In this document: piece by piece, positions 50,988 to 57,593 of the stretch
Position numbering within the stretch: position 1 is the first letter of the stretch
Layout of the letters: each line of letters starts with the position of its first letter
Source of the DNA: Lachnospiraceae bacterium
GTDB lineage: Bacteria; Bacillota; Clostridia; Lachnospirales; Lachnospiraceae
Assembly (NCBI GenBank): GCA_017513125.1
Contig: JAFWDI010000025.1
Span: 1 to 57,593, forward strand
Length of the DNA: 57,593 bases
Reading direction: 5' to 3'
Program-made: the position numbers and the translations under genes
Notes under the pieces: generated by a model
Told to the model about the DNA's origin: nothing
What the model saw: the letters and a program-made list of their open reading frames with translations, nothing else
Database searches by the model: none

Positions 50988-52733
50988 TCACTGCAGTTCC
51001 GGACTCAGCGGCATTTCCCACTCGGTCAGGTCCGTGTGGAGCAGGTGATGCGACCTGCGGCCCAGAGGCTTTTCCAGGTACTCGCTGTACAGCGCCTGAA
51101 CGTCGGGGTTCTCATGCGAGAAGCGGAGAGCACTGTTCTTATCCAGGTTCCAGAGAACATTTCCGCGGGTGTCGGCCAGCTCGGCGCCGTCATGGATGGG
51201 CTGTCCGCCGCCGCCCGAGCATCCGCCGGGGCAGGCCATGATCTCGACGAAGTCGTACCTGACCTCGCCGCTCTTCACGGCTTCCATCAGCGCGCGGGTG
51301 TTCCCCAGGCCGCTGGCGACCGCCACACGGACGGTTCCGGCGCCCGGCACCTCGAAGGCCGCTTCCTTCCAGCCCTTCATGCCGCGGACCGCGGTGAAGG
51401 CGTCTGCGGGCGGGTTCTCGCCGGTGACCAGGTAGTAGGCGCTGCGCAGTGCCGCGTCCATCACGCCGCCGGTCGCGCCGAAGATCACGGCCGCGCCGGT
51501 GCCGCTGCCCAGAGGCGAGTCGAAAGGCTCGTCCTTCAGATCCCACACGTTCACGTGATACATCTTCAGGAGCCGTCCCAGCTCGCGGGTGGTGATCACG
51601 ACGTCCACGTCCGGATCGCCGCAGGCGTCTTTCAGGTTCGGAATGTCCGCCTCGGCCTTTTTCGCGGTGCAGGGCATGACGGAGATGACGCGCATCTTAT
51701 GCGGATCCACGCCGATCTTCTCCGCGAAGTAGCTCTTCGCGACCGCGCCGAACATGGCCTGAGGGGACTTCGCGGTGGACAGGTTCGTCGTGTACTCGGG
51801 GTACTGCGATTTCACGAAGCGCACCCAGCCGGGGCAGCAGGACGTGAACATCGGCCAGTTATACTGATCCCGGTGCGTGAAGCGCTCCACGAACTCGCTG
51901 CCTTCTTCCATGATGGTCAGGTCCGCGGTGAAGTTCGTGTCGAACACGTAGTTGAAGCCCAGCGCGCGCAGAGCCGCGGCCATCTTTCCGACGGTCGCCT
52001 GCTCGCGGGAAAGCCCGAGCTGCTCCGCCCAGGCGGTACGCACGGCGGGCGCGACCTGCACGACGGTGGTGATCGCCGGATCGTCCAGCGCCGCGCTCAC
52101 TTTTTCGGTGTCGTCGCGGATCGTGAGCGCTCCGGTCGGGCAGTGCGTGATGCACTGGCCGCACAGCGCGCAGTCGGCCTCGGTAAAGACGCGGTTCAGG
52201 CGCACGCCCACTGTGGTGCGGGATCCGCTGCCCTTCACGTCCCAGACCTTCAGCGTCTGGATGTTGTCGCAGACCTGAACGCAGCGCATGCACTTGATGC
52301 ACTTGCTTTCCTTCCGGATCAGGTAGCTGTTCTCGGGCCACTCGTTCTTCGGAACGTCCTTCGGGTAGGGGTTGTCAATGATGTTCAGCTCCGAGGACAG
52401 ATCCTGAAGGCTGCAGTTTCCGGAGCGCACGCAGGTGGTGCAGTCGCCGTCGTGCTGGGAGAGGATCATCTTCAGGTTCAGCTCGCGGGCGGATCTGGCC
52501 CGGCGGGAATTCGTGAAGACGACCATGCCCTCGGACACCTTCTCGGTGCACGCGGTGACCAGTCTCTCGAAGTTCTCCACTTCCACGACACAGATGCGGC
52601 AGGCGGAGATCTCATTGATATCTTTCAGGTAGCAGAGGGTCGGGATGCGGATCCCGATGGACGCCGCGGCCTCGAGGATGGTGGTTCCCTCGGGGACGAT
52701 GGCTTCCCGTCCGTCGATCATCAGTTTTACCAT
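50988..52733 (-). CDS. hydA: [FeFe] hydrogenase catalytic subunit (group A, HydA/HndD-like)
   Basis: The 581-residue enzyme evolves or takes up H2. In order: a 2Fe-2S domain (CYLKDINEISACRICVVEVE, then TACTEKV), the His-Cys3 4Fe-4S site (HDGDCTTCVRSGNC), two 4Fe-4S clusters (CIKCMRCVQVC and CALCGQCITHCPTGA), and the H-cluster domain with L1 TSCCPGW, L2 MPCTAKKAE and L3 MACPGGCSGGGGQP, all cysteines intact. A small C-terminal subunit-like segment follows. The four N-terminal clusters place it with NAD(P)-linked cytoplasmic hydrogenases. The start overlaps the end of the upstream flavoprotein gene by seven bases. Maturases HydE/F/G are not in the window. Confidence 0.96.
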   Translation of the reverse strand: MVKLMIDGREAIVPEGTTILEAAASIGIRIPTLCYLKDINEISACRICVVEVENFERLVTACTEKVSEGMVVFTNSRRARSARELNLKMILSQHDGDCTTCVRSGNCSLQDLSSELNIIDNPYPKDVPKNEWPENSYLIRKESKCIKCMRCVQVCDNIQTLKVWDVKGSGSRTTVGVRLNRVFTEADCALCGQCITHCPTGALTIRDDTEKVSAALDDPAITTVVQVAPAVRTAWAEQLGLSREQATVGKMAAALRALGFNYVFDTNFTADLTIMEEGSEFVERFTHRDQYNWPMFTSCCPGWVRFVKSQYPEYTTNLSTAKSPQAMFGAVAKSYFAEKIGVDPHKMRVISVMPCTAKKAEADIPNLKDACGDPDVDVVITTRELGRLLKMYHVNVWDLKDEPFDSPLGSGTGAAVIFGATGGVMDAALRSAYYLVTGENPPADAFTAVRGMKGWKEAAFEVPGAGTVRVAVASGLGNTRALMEAVKSGEVRYDFVEIMACPGGCSGGGGQPIHDGAELADTRGNVLWNLDKNSALRFSHENPDVQALYSEYLEKPLGRRSHHLLHTDLTEWEMPLSPELQ

Positions 52734-54559
52734 TTCGTCTCCCTCCCTCCTCTGAAGCAGCCGAAGCCGAAGTAGTCGCAGTGCAGGCAGCGCGAAGATT
52801 CCAGACGCGCCTGCAGCGTGGTCATATCATGTTCGATGGCGTCGAAGTCTTTTCTTCTCTCGCCGGACTCGCGCTCGTCGAGGGTCACGCGGCCGCGCTG
52901 GACCACGCTGTTGATCTTCGGGTCGGGCAGGACCACGTCCACGGAGATCTCGTGCCGGAAGCCCAGAAACTCGTCGATGTTCGCCGCGGCTACCTTTCCG
53001 GCCGCGATCGCGCGGATGGCGGTGGCGGGACCGGTCACGCAGTCGCCGCCGGCGAAGATCTTCTCGTCACCGACCGTGGTGTCGTCGTCGGCATTGATCG
53101 AACCGCGCTTCACGGTGATGCCGGATTCCTCGAAGTGCCGGGACTCGATGCCCTGGCCGACGGCCACGATCACGATGTCCGCGGGAACGCGCAGCATGGG
53201 CATATCCGAAGGAACGGGAGAGGGGCGGCCGCCTCTGTCGTAGGCGCCGGAGACCTGCGGCTTCACCCACAGGGCCGCGGCGTTTCCGTCTTCGTCCGCC
53301 TCGATGCGGACGGGCGCCATCATGGTCAGGAATTCCACACCCTCGGCCATCGCGCCTTCGACTTCCTCAGGAAGCGCCGTCATATCGACCTGGCGGCGGC
53401 GGTACACGCAGGTGACCTTCTCCGCGCCGAGGCGGATCGCCGAGCGGTTCACGTCCATCGCGACGTTTCCACCGCCGATCACGACGACTTTCTTTCCGGT
53501 GAAATCGGGCATCTGGTCGTCACCGATGCCGCGGAGCATCTCCACGGCGGAGATGACGTGGTTGCTGTCCTCGCCGGCAATGCCCGCCTTCCGGTCGGTC
53601 TGTGCGCCGATCGCGATATACACCGCATCGTAATCGACCTTCAGCTGTTCGACGGTGATGTCTTTTCCGATGTCGACCCCTGTGCGCGCGTCGATTCCGG
53701 TGGACAGGATCGAGGCAATCTCTTCATTCAGTTTTTCGCGCGGGAAACGGTAGCTCGGGATGCCGTAGCGGAGCATGCCGCCCAGCTGTCTGCGCTTCTC
53801 GAAGACGGTCACGGAGTGGCCCATCAGGCGCAGGTAATACGCCGCGGACAGACCGCTGGGGCCGCCGCCGATAATGGCCACTTTCTTCCCGGTGTCCTCC
53901 GCGCAGGGCGGGTTCGGGACGTTCCCGGCCTGGTTCACCGCGAACTTCTTCAGACCCCGGATGTTGATGGGGTCGTCGATCATGCTGCGGCGGCACCGGC
54001 TCTCGCACGGATGCTCGCAGATGTACGCGCAGGCGGTCGGGAAGGGATTGTCCTTGCGGATCAGGCGCACGGCGTCGGCCGGCCGTCCATCGGCGATCAG
54101 GGAGATGTAGCCGGGGACGTCCACGCCTGCCGGGCAGAGCGTGATGCAGGGAACGGAGTTGCGGTGGGACGCCAGACACTGGTGGTGCAGGATGTGCTCC
54201 CGGAAATCGTCTTCAAAACCGGCCATGCCGTTCAGTACGAGCGTGGCGGCATTAAAACCGATGGCGCAGTCCGCGCTGTCGACGATGTTCCGCGCAGTGG
54301 CTTTGATCTGGTCCAGGGTCTCCATCGTGGCTTCACCGTCCAGGACCTGCTCCAGCAGGGACGAAAGCTGCCCCAGACCGATGCGGCAGGGGGTGCATTT
54401 TCCGCAGGACTGTGCGTGGCAGAGGTTCAGGAAGCTGAGTGTGATGTCGATGGGGCAGAGGCCGGAAGGACTGGCGGCAATGCGCCGTTCCATGCCGGCA
54501 TACATGTTGTCCACGAGTTCCTGAGCCTGACTTCGGGTTCTGATTTTAAGTCTGCTCAT
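52727..54559 (-). CDS. NuoF Fe-S domain fused to GltD-type FAD/NAD(P) oxidoreductase
   Basis: The 610-residue protein starts with a short NuoF-type 4Fe-4S binding region (SCGKCTPCRIGLGQLSSLL, residues about 48-70, then a helical part). A glutamate-synthase small subunit (GltD)-like module follows: CPAGVDVPGYISLIADGRPA and CEHPCESRCRRSMID for two 4Fe-4S clusters, FAD motif IIGGGPSGLSAAYYL, NAD(P) motif VVIGGGNVAMDVNRSAIRLG, and FAGGDCVTGPATAIRAIAAG. A Cys cluster (SSRCLHCDYFGFGCF) ends it. It lacks the FMN/NADH fold of NuoF. It probably carries electrons between NAD(P)H and the hydrogenase encoded just downstream. GAGG is seven bases from the ATG. Confidence 0.9.
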   Translation of the reverse strand: MSRLKIRTRSQAQELVDNMYAGMERRIAASPSGLCPIDITLSFLNLCHAQSCGKCTPCRIGLGQLSSLLEQVLDGEATMETLDQIKATARNIVDSADCAIGFNAATLVLNGMAGFEDDFREHILHHQCLASHRNSVPCITLCPAGVDVPGYISLIADGRPADAVRLIRKDNPFPTACAYICEHPCESRCRRSMIDDPINIRGLKKFAVNQAGNVPNPPCAEDTGKKVAIIGGGPSGLSAAYYLRLMGHSVTVFEKRRQLGGMLRYGIPSYRFPREKLNEEIASILSTGIDARTGVDIGKDITVEQLKVDYDAVYIAIGAQTDRKAGIAGEDSNHVISAVEMLRGIGDDQMPDFTGKKVVVIGGGNVAMDVNRSAIRLGAEKVTCVYRRRQVDMTALPEEVEGAMAEGVEFLTMMAPVRIEADEDGNAAALWVKPQVSGAYDRGGRPSPVPSDMPMLRVPADIVIVAVGQGIESRHFEESGITVKRGSINADDDTTVGDEKIFAGGDCVTGPATAIRAIAAGKVAAANIDEFLGFRHEISVDVVLPDPKINSVVQRGRVTLDERESGERRKDFDAIEHDMTTLQARLESSRCLHCDYFGFGCFRGGRETKW

Positions 54560-54582
54560 AGTTAATCCTCGATCCTCGGTGT

Positions 54583-54612
54583 ATTATAATTAATGAAAAT
54601 TATAATAAACAA
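54583..54612 (-). promoter_or_regulatory. Promoter of the hydrogenase operon
   Basis: On the minus strand TTGTTT (54607-54612), 18 bases, then TATAAT (54583-54588), 24 bases before the start codon. Confidence 0.65.
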
Positions 54613-54758
54613 CAAACCATAGTTAAAAATATATAATCGGAAGGGCAATGTCAACGTTGCGGAATGTATAATATCAGGTGCAAAATCGGGAGATTTTACA
54701 GAATAACTGAAAGGCCGGTCCGGGGGCAAACTTGTGCCCGACCTTTTCCATGTCTGTT

Positions 54759-54792
54759 GCTGCTCTCAGCAATGAAGAGGACTGAGAGCAGC
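54759..54792. repeat. Inverted repeat 1 of hairpin array
   Basis: Perfect 11-bp arms GCTGCTCTCAG (54759-54769) and CTGAGAGCAGC (54782-54792) with a 12-base loop. Confidence 0.85.
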
Positions 54793-54808
54793 CGACTCAT
54801 TCAGCCGG

Positions 54809-54831
54809 GTCAGGCGCGTTCCGCGCTTGAC
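54809..54831. repeat. Inverted repeat 2 of hairpin array
   Basis: Ten-bp stem with one G-T pair: 54809-54818 (GTCAGGCGCG) with 54822-54831 (CGCGCTTGAC), three-base loop. A 6-bp dyad CTTACC/GGTAAG (54836-54841, 54860-54865) follows. Confidence 0.75.
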
Positions 54832-54951
54832 TGATCTTACCATCTCACTGACGTTCGACGGTAAGCCTCATGAGCCGCCTTCAAATAGTCACAGATATGA
54901 AACGGGGCATCCACGAACCGGTTCGCGTCTCAGTCAAGACGCGGACTGAGC

Positions 54952-55004
54952 GGCGCAACATCCGTCTCGCAGATGCTCCGCATCCGCTCGATGTATGTTG
55001 CGCC
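54952..55004. repeat. Inverted repeat 3 of hairpin array
   Basis: Outer perfect 10-bp arms GGCGCAACAT (54952-54961) and ATGTTGCGCC (54995-55004). Inside is a second stem GATGC/GCATC (54972-54976, 54980-54984). Confidence 0.85.
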
Positions 55005-55018
55005 TTCACATTATCCTC

Positions 55019-55075
55019 AGAAACAGAAGTCCCGGGCACTCATGCAAGCATGGCGCCCGGGACCGTTCTGTTTCT
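55019..55075. repeat. Inverted repeat 4 of hairpin array, 19-bp stem
   Basis: Outer 10-bp arms AGAAACAGAA (55019-55028) and TTCTGTTTCT (55066-55075), a two-base bulge, inner 9-bp arms GTCCCGGGC (55029-55037) and GCCCGGGAC (55055-55063), and a 4-bp CATG/CATG tip. It is the strongest hairpin in the window. It could terminate transcription, but only a T-rich, not continuous, tail follows on either side. Confidence 0.85.
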
Positions 55076-55228
55076 TCGTCTAACGCTCAGTCCGCTCATC
55101 ATTCATATTCGGCTAGGATATTCAAAACTTAACTTTATTTGTTTAAGGTTATGCTGTTGCGACGATGTTTTTTACCCCAACAATATGCATTGTTCCTCGC
55201 TTCAAATGCTTTTAGTATCAAAATAGTA

Positions 55229-55543
55229 TCATGATTTCTGCTTGCTTTCCATATGCGATTTCATGCAATGAAGGAATCTTTTAAACTCGACTGTAGCATT
55301 TAGAGGATAAAGCATTCCGTAAGACATGCGATAATCCCAAGCGACAGGAAGCGCGGTGAGAGAAGGATAATTGCTTACATGACCATCATAGGAGATGGTC
55401 ACACAGTCTTCGTTTGCGGTCATAATAAACGAGTCCAAAAAATCTCCTTGGCCATCCTTACTCCATTGGATTTTACATCCCAATCCGCTTATAAAATCAT
55501 AAAAAGCTTTTGATGCGCCTTCTTCCAAATCAGGAACTATCAT
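55229..55543 (-). pseudogene. Truncated LysR-type regulator (C-terminal fragment)
   Basis: The 104-residue open frame aligns over its whole length with the end of the LysR protein encoded at 55987-56886: IVPDLEEG / IVPFLNDT, LGCKIQWS / LGCNPSLY, GDFLDSFIMTANEDCVTISY / EDFLNEFSMTATEDDITVSY, GHVSNYPSLTALP / GHVLQYPSLAAIP and the final FKRFLHCMKSHMES / FKRFIQCAKKHMDS. The helix-turn-helix and two thirds of the effector domain are gone; upstream DNA does not encode them in any frame I can see. It is a decayed paralogue from a duplication, or possibly a small effector-domain protein still made. Confidence 0.8.
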
Positions 55544-55669
55544 GATCTTATCTTTAACCCCATATTCTTTCTTACCCTATTCCGCTTTCAAAATGGCTCT
55601 ATCATATTAATATGATGATATATCTATAAAATTAAAGCCAGACAGATATTATCTGGCACAACAATCGTA

Positions 55670-55924
55670 CTATTTCCTTATAACGTATAGAGCTTGTTCG
55701 TAATCATCCTTATGTACAAATATCTTGTATTCATATGCATAATCGTAATTAATCCCAGGAATCCCTCTGGTTCTTTTGTCTGTGACATAGGACGAGCTGA
55801 CCAGATTACGGGTTCTGCAAATATAATTGATTCCTGCAACATCGAGAGTGCATCTGGCTTCATTGAATCTATTCAGGTCAAATGTGATTAGAACCTCTCG
55901 GCGATTGAATACATTTATAAACAC
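55670..55924 (-). CDS. Small conserved-looking protein, function unknown
   Basis: The 84-residue protein starts at GTG with AAAGGAG eight bases upstream, giving FINVFNRREVLITFDLNRF. Further conserved-looking parts are INYICRTRNLV and the end YKIFVHKDDYEQALYVIRK. That ending (strand, then a short helix with YxxAL) recalls DUF2007-like small proteins common in Clostridia. An upstream TTG at 55963 would lengthen it but has no ribosome site. It lies between the LysR fragment and the intact LysR gene. Confidence 0.65.
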   Translation of the reverse strand: MFINVFNRREVLITFDLNRFNEARCTLDVAGINYICRTRNLVSSSYVTDKRTRGIPGINYDYAYEYKIFVHKDDYEQALYVIRK

Positions 55925-55986
55925 TGGCTTATCTCCTTTCTCTCCATTCCAGGCCCTTATCAAAAAATATCTTATAAATGTTCATA

Positions 55987-56886
55987 TCATGATTTCCAGT
56001 TGCTATCCATATGTTTCTTTGCGCACTGGATAAACCGTTTGAACCCAATCGATGCCTTTTTTGGATAAAGCAGTCCGAACGGTATCGCAACCCCAAACTC
56101 AGCCGGTATCGCAGCCAGGGAAGGATATTGCAGCACATGTCCCGGATACGAAACCGTAATATCATCCTCTGTTGCAGTCATACTGAATTCATTTAAGAAG
56201 TCTTCCCTGCCACCTTGATACAGTGATGGATTGCATCCGAGTTGTTTGAGCCGATCCAGAAACGTTGGAGTTATGGTATCGTTCAAAAATGGTACGATTA
56301 CGTTCTTTCCTGCCAAATCATCCTTTCTTAGAAACGGCTTTTTCGCTATCGGTGCTCCTTGTAGTGCTACTGCACATACATCATGTGTACCAAACGGTTC
56401 AAATACCATATGTTTTAGAAAAAGATCCGGTGGAGCAACTGCATGGATACAGTCGACGCCGCTTCCCAGCATTTCTGAGAGCTCACGAAAACCGTTCCAG
56501 GAGGCCTCCTTTTTTACAATCTGAATACGAAATTCCGGATATTGTTTTATGAAAGAACCCCAAAAACCACGCGTCAGCTCATCTGGCTCCGAAAAAGTGT
56601 ACCCAATCGTTATGACTGTGTATGGCCGTTCCTTCAGCCTGGCTTTTGACATGACGTCATCGCAATGTTTTATGATCCGTTTTCCTTCTTTCAGGATGGT
56701 TTCTCCGGCAGGAGTGAGCCGAATTCCGTGATTCGTTCGCACGAACAGTTTTGCTCCGACTTGTGTTTCGAATGCATCGATCTGTTTCATGACCGCTACT
56801 GAACTGATAAAGAGGACCTTTGACGCAGCTGTAAACGATCCTAGTTCTGCAACGGTTACAAATGTTTGAAGGCGTGGATCATACAT
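55987..56886 (-). CDS. LysR family transcriptional regulator
   Basis: The 299-residue protein has an N-terminal winged HTH (LQTFVTVAELGSFTAASKVL, SSVAVMKQIDAFETQVGAKL, FVRTNHGIRLTPAGETIL) and a periplasmic-binding-type effector domain. The HTH start is well conserved. I chose the ATG at 56886 because AAGAGAT lies before it; an ATG six codons upstream at 56904 is possible. Base composition is clearly more AT-rich than the core genes. No structural gene lies divergently close, so its target is unknown; the small membrane protein at 57147 is the nearest. A dyad in the upstream region may be its own operator. Confidence 0.9.
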   Translation of the reverse strand: MYDPRLQTFVTVAELGSFTAASKVLFISSVAVMKQIDAFETQVGAKLFVRTNHGIRLTPAGETILKEGKRIIKHCDDVMSKARLKERPYTVITIGYTFSEPDELTRGFWGSFIKQYPEFRIQIVKKEASWNGFRELSEMLGSGVDCIHAVAPPDLFLKHMVFEPFGTHDVCAVALQGAPIAKKPFLRKDDLAGKNVIVPFLNDTITPTFLDRLKQLGCNPSLYQGGREDFLNEFSMTATEDDITVSYPGHVLQYPSLAAIPAEFGVAIPFGLLYPKKASIGFKRFIQCAKKHMDSNWKS

Positions 56887-56913
56887 AGTTCGTATCTCTT
56901 GCATTAATCAAAA

Positions 56914-56939
56914 AACTAAACTGGCGATAACCTTTAGTT
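56914..56939. promoter_or_regulatory. Candidate LysR-type operator
   Basis: Perfect 7-bp arms AACTAAA (56914-56920) and TTTAGTT (56933-56939) separated by 12 bases, 27 bases upstream of the LysR gene. Size and place fit an autoregulatory LysR box, though the exact T-N11-A form is not required to match. Confidence 0.5.
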
Positions 56940-57146
56940 AATTCCATGTAAACATATTTATTGTTCTGAGTCAAGTTATAATGCCCTATAATGAAAACAG
57001 AATAAAGAGGCATCTGAAGCAAGGAGTGGATTATACATGATTTTGTAACCTTCCATTTGTCTTCAAGATGGACCGGAAACGTGGTGAGGAATAACAACGT
57101 CTGGAGTTTTGATGTGATGACACAGTATTAAGAGTGGAGACCTGAT

Positions 57147-57476
57147 ATGAAATCCAGAAATAACAGAAAAAATCCGAGAACTTCGGTGCGAAAAACCACG
57201 GAATTAGCAGAAGAAAACCTATTGGAAGCTGAAGATATAGATTATCCGTCCAAAGGTGATTGCACGGTTCCAAACATTCTTGATGTTGAAAAAGGCAAGA
57301 TCAAAGGGATGTCTGCATTTGTCGCAATAATCGTATGGATGGCATTACCGCTGGTATTTTTGTTTGTTCCATACATTTTTATGTTAAATCACCATCAAGT
57401 GTTCATGGTGGTGGCGATCATTTATTATGTTCTTATGGGGGCGTGGGCAGGCAGTGTGAACGCCGAAGTAAAATGA
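57147..57476 (+). CDS. Small two-helix membrane protein
   Basis: The 109-residue protein has a charged N-terminal 50 residues (Lys/Arg then Glu/Asp), and two membrane helices: FVAIIVWMALPLVFLFVPYI and VFMVVAIIYYVLMGAWAG, joined by a short loop MLNHHQ. I recognise no family. GTGGAGA is nine bases upstream of the ATG, and low GC matches the neighbours. It is divergent from the LysR gene, with 260 bases between them that contain the dyad at 56914 and no other gene I trust. Confidence 0.6.
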   Translation: MKSRNNRKNPRTSVRKTTELAEENLLEAEDIDYPSKGDCTVPNILDVEKGKIKGMSAFVAIIVWMALPLVFLFVPYIFMLNHHQVFMVVAIIYYVLMGAWAGSVNAEVK

Positions 57477-57490
57477 CCCAGTAACGCCGG

Positions 57491-57593
57491 TGAAAATTGA
57501 CCTATCACTTCCGCCTGCCTACCATGACCTCATGGGAGGTGGCCCGGATGCTAAAGTATAGGACAATCCGCATGATCAAACAAAAAGCAGCAG
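57491..57593 (+). mobile_element. Probable left end of an IS21-type element, cut by window edge
   Basis: TGAAAATTGACC (57491-57502) resembles the terminal sequence seen at ends of many IS21-family elements, and it lies just ahead of a start codon with a good ribosome site. The composition returns to higher GC at this point. The rest of the element lies beyond the window, so the call cannot be proved here. Confidence 0.5.
57548..57593 (+). CDS. Start of a possible IstA-like transposase gene
   Basis: Only 15 codons are visible (MLKYRTIRMIKQKAA). GGGAGG (57534-57539) is eight bases before the ATG. The basic start is compatible with an IS21 IstA N-terminus, which precedes a helix-turn-helix. The evidence is the context rather than the residues. 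Confidence 0.45.
   Translation, partial: MLKYRTIRMIKQKAA

Larger units (their letters stand above)
54613..55228. other. Gene-free region rich in inverted repeats
   Basis: Between the hydrogenase promoter and the LysR fragment I find no credible gene. A 118-codon open frame at 54870-55226 (+) has no family resemblance, no ribosome site, and runs through several hairpins. The stretch holds at least four strong inverted repeats (listed separately), a weaker terminator-like fold at 54711-54748 (AAAGG...CCTTT then TT), and palindromes CGAACCGGTTCG (54914-54925) and CTCAGTC...GACTGAG (54929-54950). The right 150 bases are AT-rich without a clear promoter. Confidence 0.6.

Noticed and set aside
55011..55019. 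DnaA-box-like TTATCCTCA, suggesting an origin
   Set aside because: It is a single site with one mismatch, with no cluster, no AT-rich unwinding element and no dnaA or dnaN nearby.
54952..55075. Integron attC-like sites
   Set aside because: The inverted repeats lack the GTTRRRY/RYYYAAC core pair and no integrase gene or cassette array is present.
54870..55226. 118-codon open frame on the plus strand in the hairpin region
   Set aside because: It has no ribosome site and no recognisable pattern, and it spans several inverted repeats that explain the sequence better.
56879..57097. 72-codon minus-strand frame upstream of the LysR gene
   Set aside because: It has low-complexity AT-rich coding, no ribosome site, and overlaps the probable LysR operator.

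Overview
The window is a piece of a GC-rich (about 60% by eye) Bacillota chromosome, most likely class Clostridia and Lachnospiraceae-like. The grounds are gene orders typical of that group: hrcA-grpE-dnaK-dnaJ-prmA under a CIRCE operator; ireB-ruvX-DUF1292-RNase J-short MltG-like protein; a mraZ-led division and wall cluster; and a soluble [FeFe] hydrogenase next to a NuoF/GltD-type flavoprotein. The taxon is an inference from synteny; no rRNA is present. I found no tRNA, rRNA or CRISPR array.

Layout. 1-2.3 kb: end of an L,D-transpeptidase and a MucBP surface protein with a sortase-like tail. 2.3-3.1 kb: a small alarmone synthetase (minus strand). 3.2-11.9 kb: heat-shock operon running into prmA, a cysteine desulfurase and thiI (tRNA thiolation). 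11.9-22.9 kb: an HPr-like protein, mtaB, the ireB operon, RNase J, an MltG-like membrane protein, a DUF218 protein, an M16C peptidase, era and recO. 22.9-27.6 kb: MATE exporter, MTA/SAH nucleosidase, purine nucleoside phosphorylase, MscS channel and YczE-like protein. 27.6-29.9 kb: glgB. 30.0-31.5 kb: a two-gene HipBA-like toxin-antitoxin candidate with its own dyad operator. 31.6-34.8 kb: nitroreductase, then minus-strand ychF, DUF1292 and flavin reductase genes. 35.0-38.0 kb: a C-GCAxxG-C-C protein and a UbiD/UbiX/LpdD prenyl-FMN decarboxylase set. 38.1-47.7 kb: mraZ-rsmH-ftsL-ftsI-mraY-murD-ftsW-ftsQ. 47.8-50.9 kb: an unusual plus-strand set (ketopantoate-reductase-like, half sulfite reductase, flavodoxin, amidohydrolase). 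51.0-54.6 kb: hydrogenase pair (minus strand).

From about 54.6 kb the character changes. The sequence becomes AT-rich, carries a gene-free stretch packed with inverted repeats, then a LysR gene, a truncated LysR paralogue, small proteins, and finally what looks like the end of an IS21-type element cut by the window edge. This is the accessory part. The other accessory-looking locus is the HipBA-like pair at 30 kb.

The points most worth following are the HipBA-like pair in which the regulator carries an extra conserved domain and the kinase is shortened; the hairpin array at 54.76-55.08 kb; the sulfite-reductase/flavodoxin/amidohydrolase set; the structured leader of the MATE gene; and the four 10-bp-phased repeats in front of mraZ.
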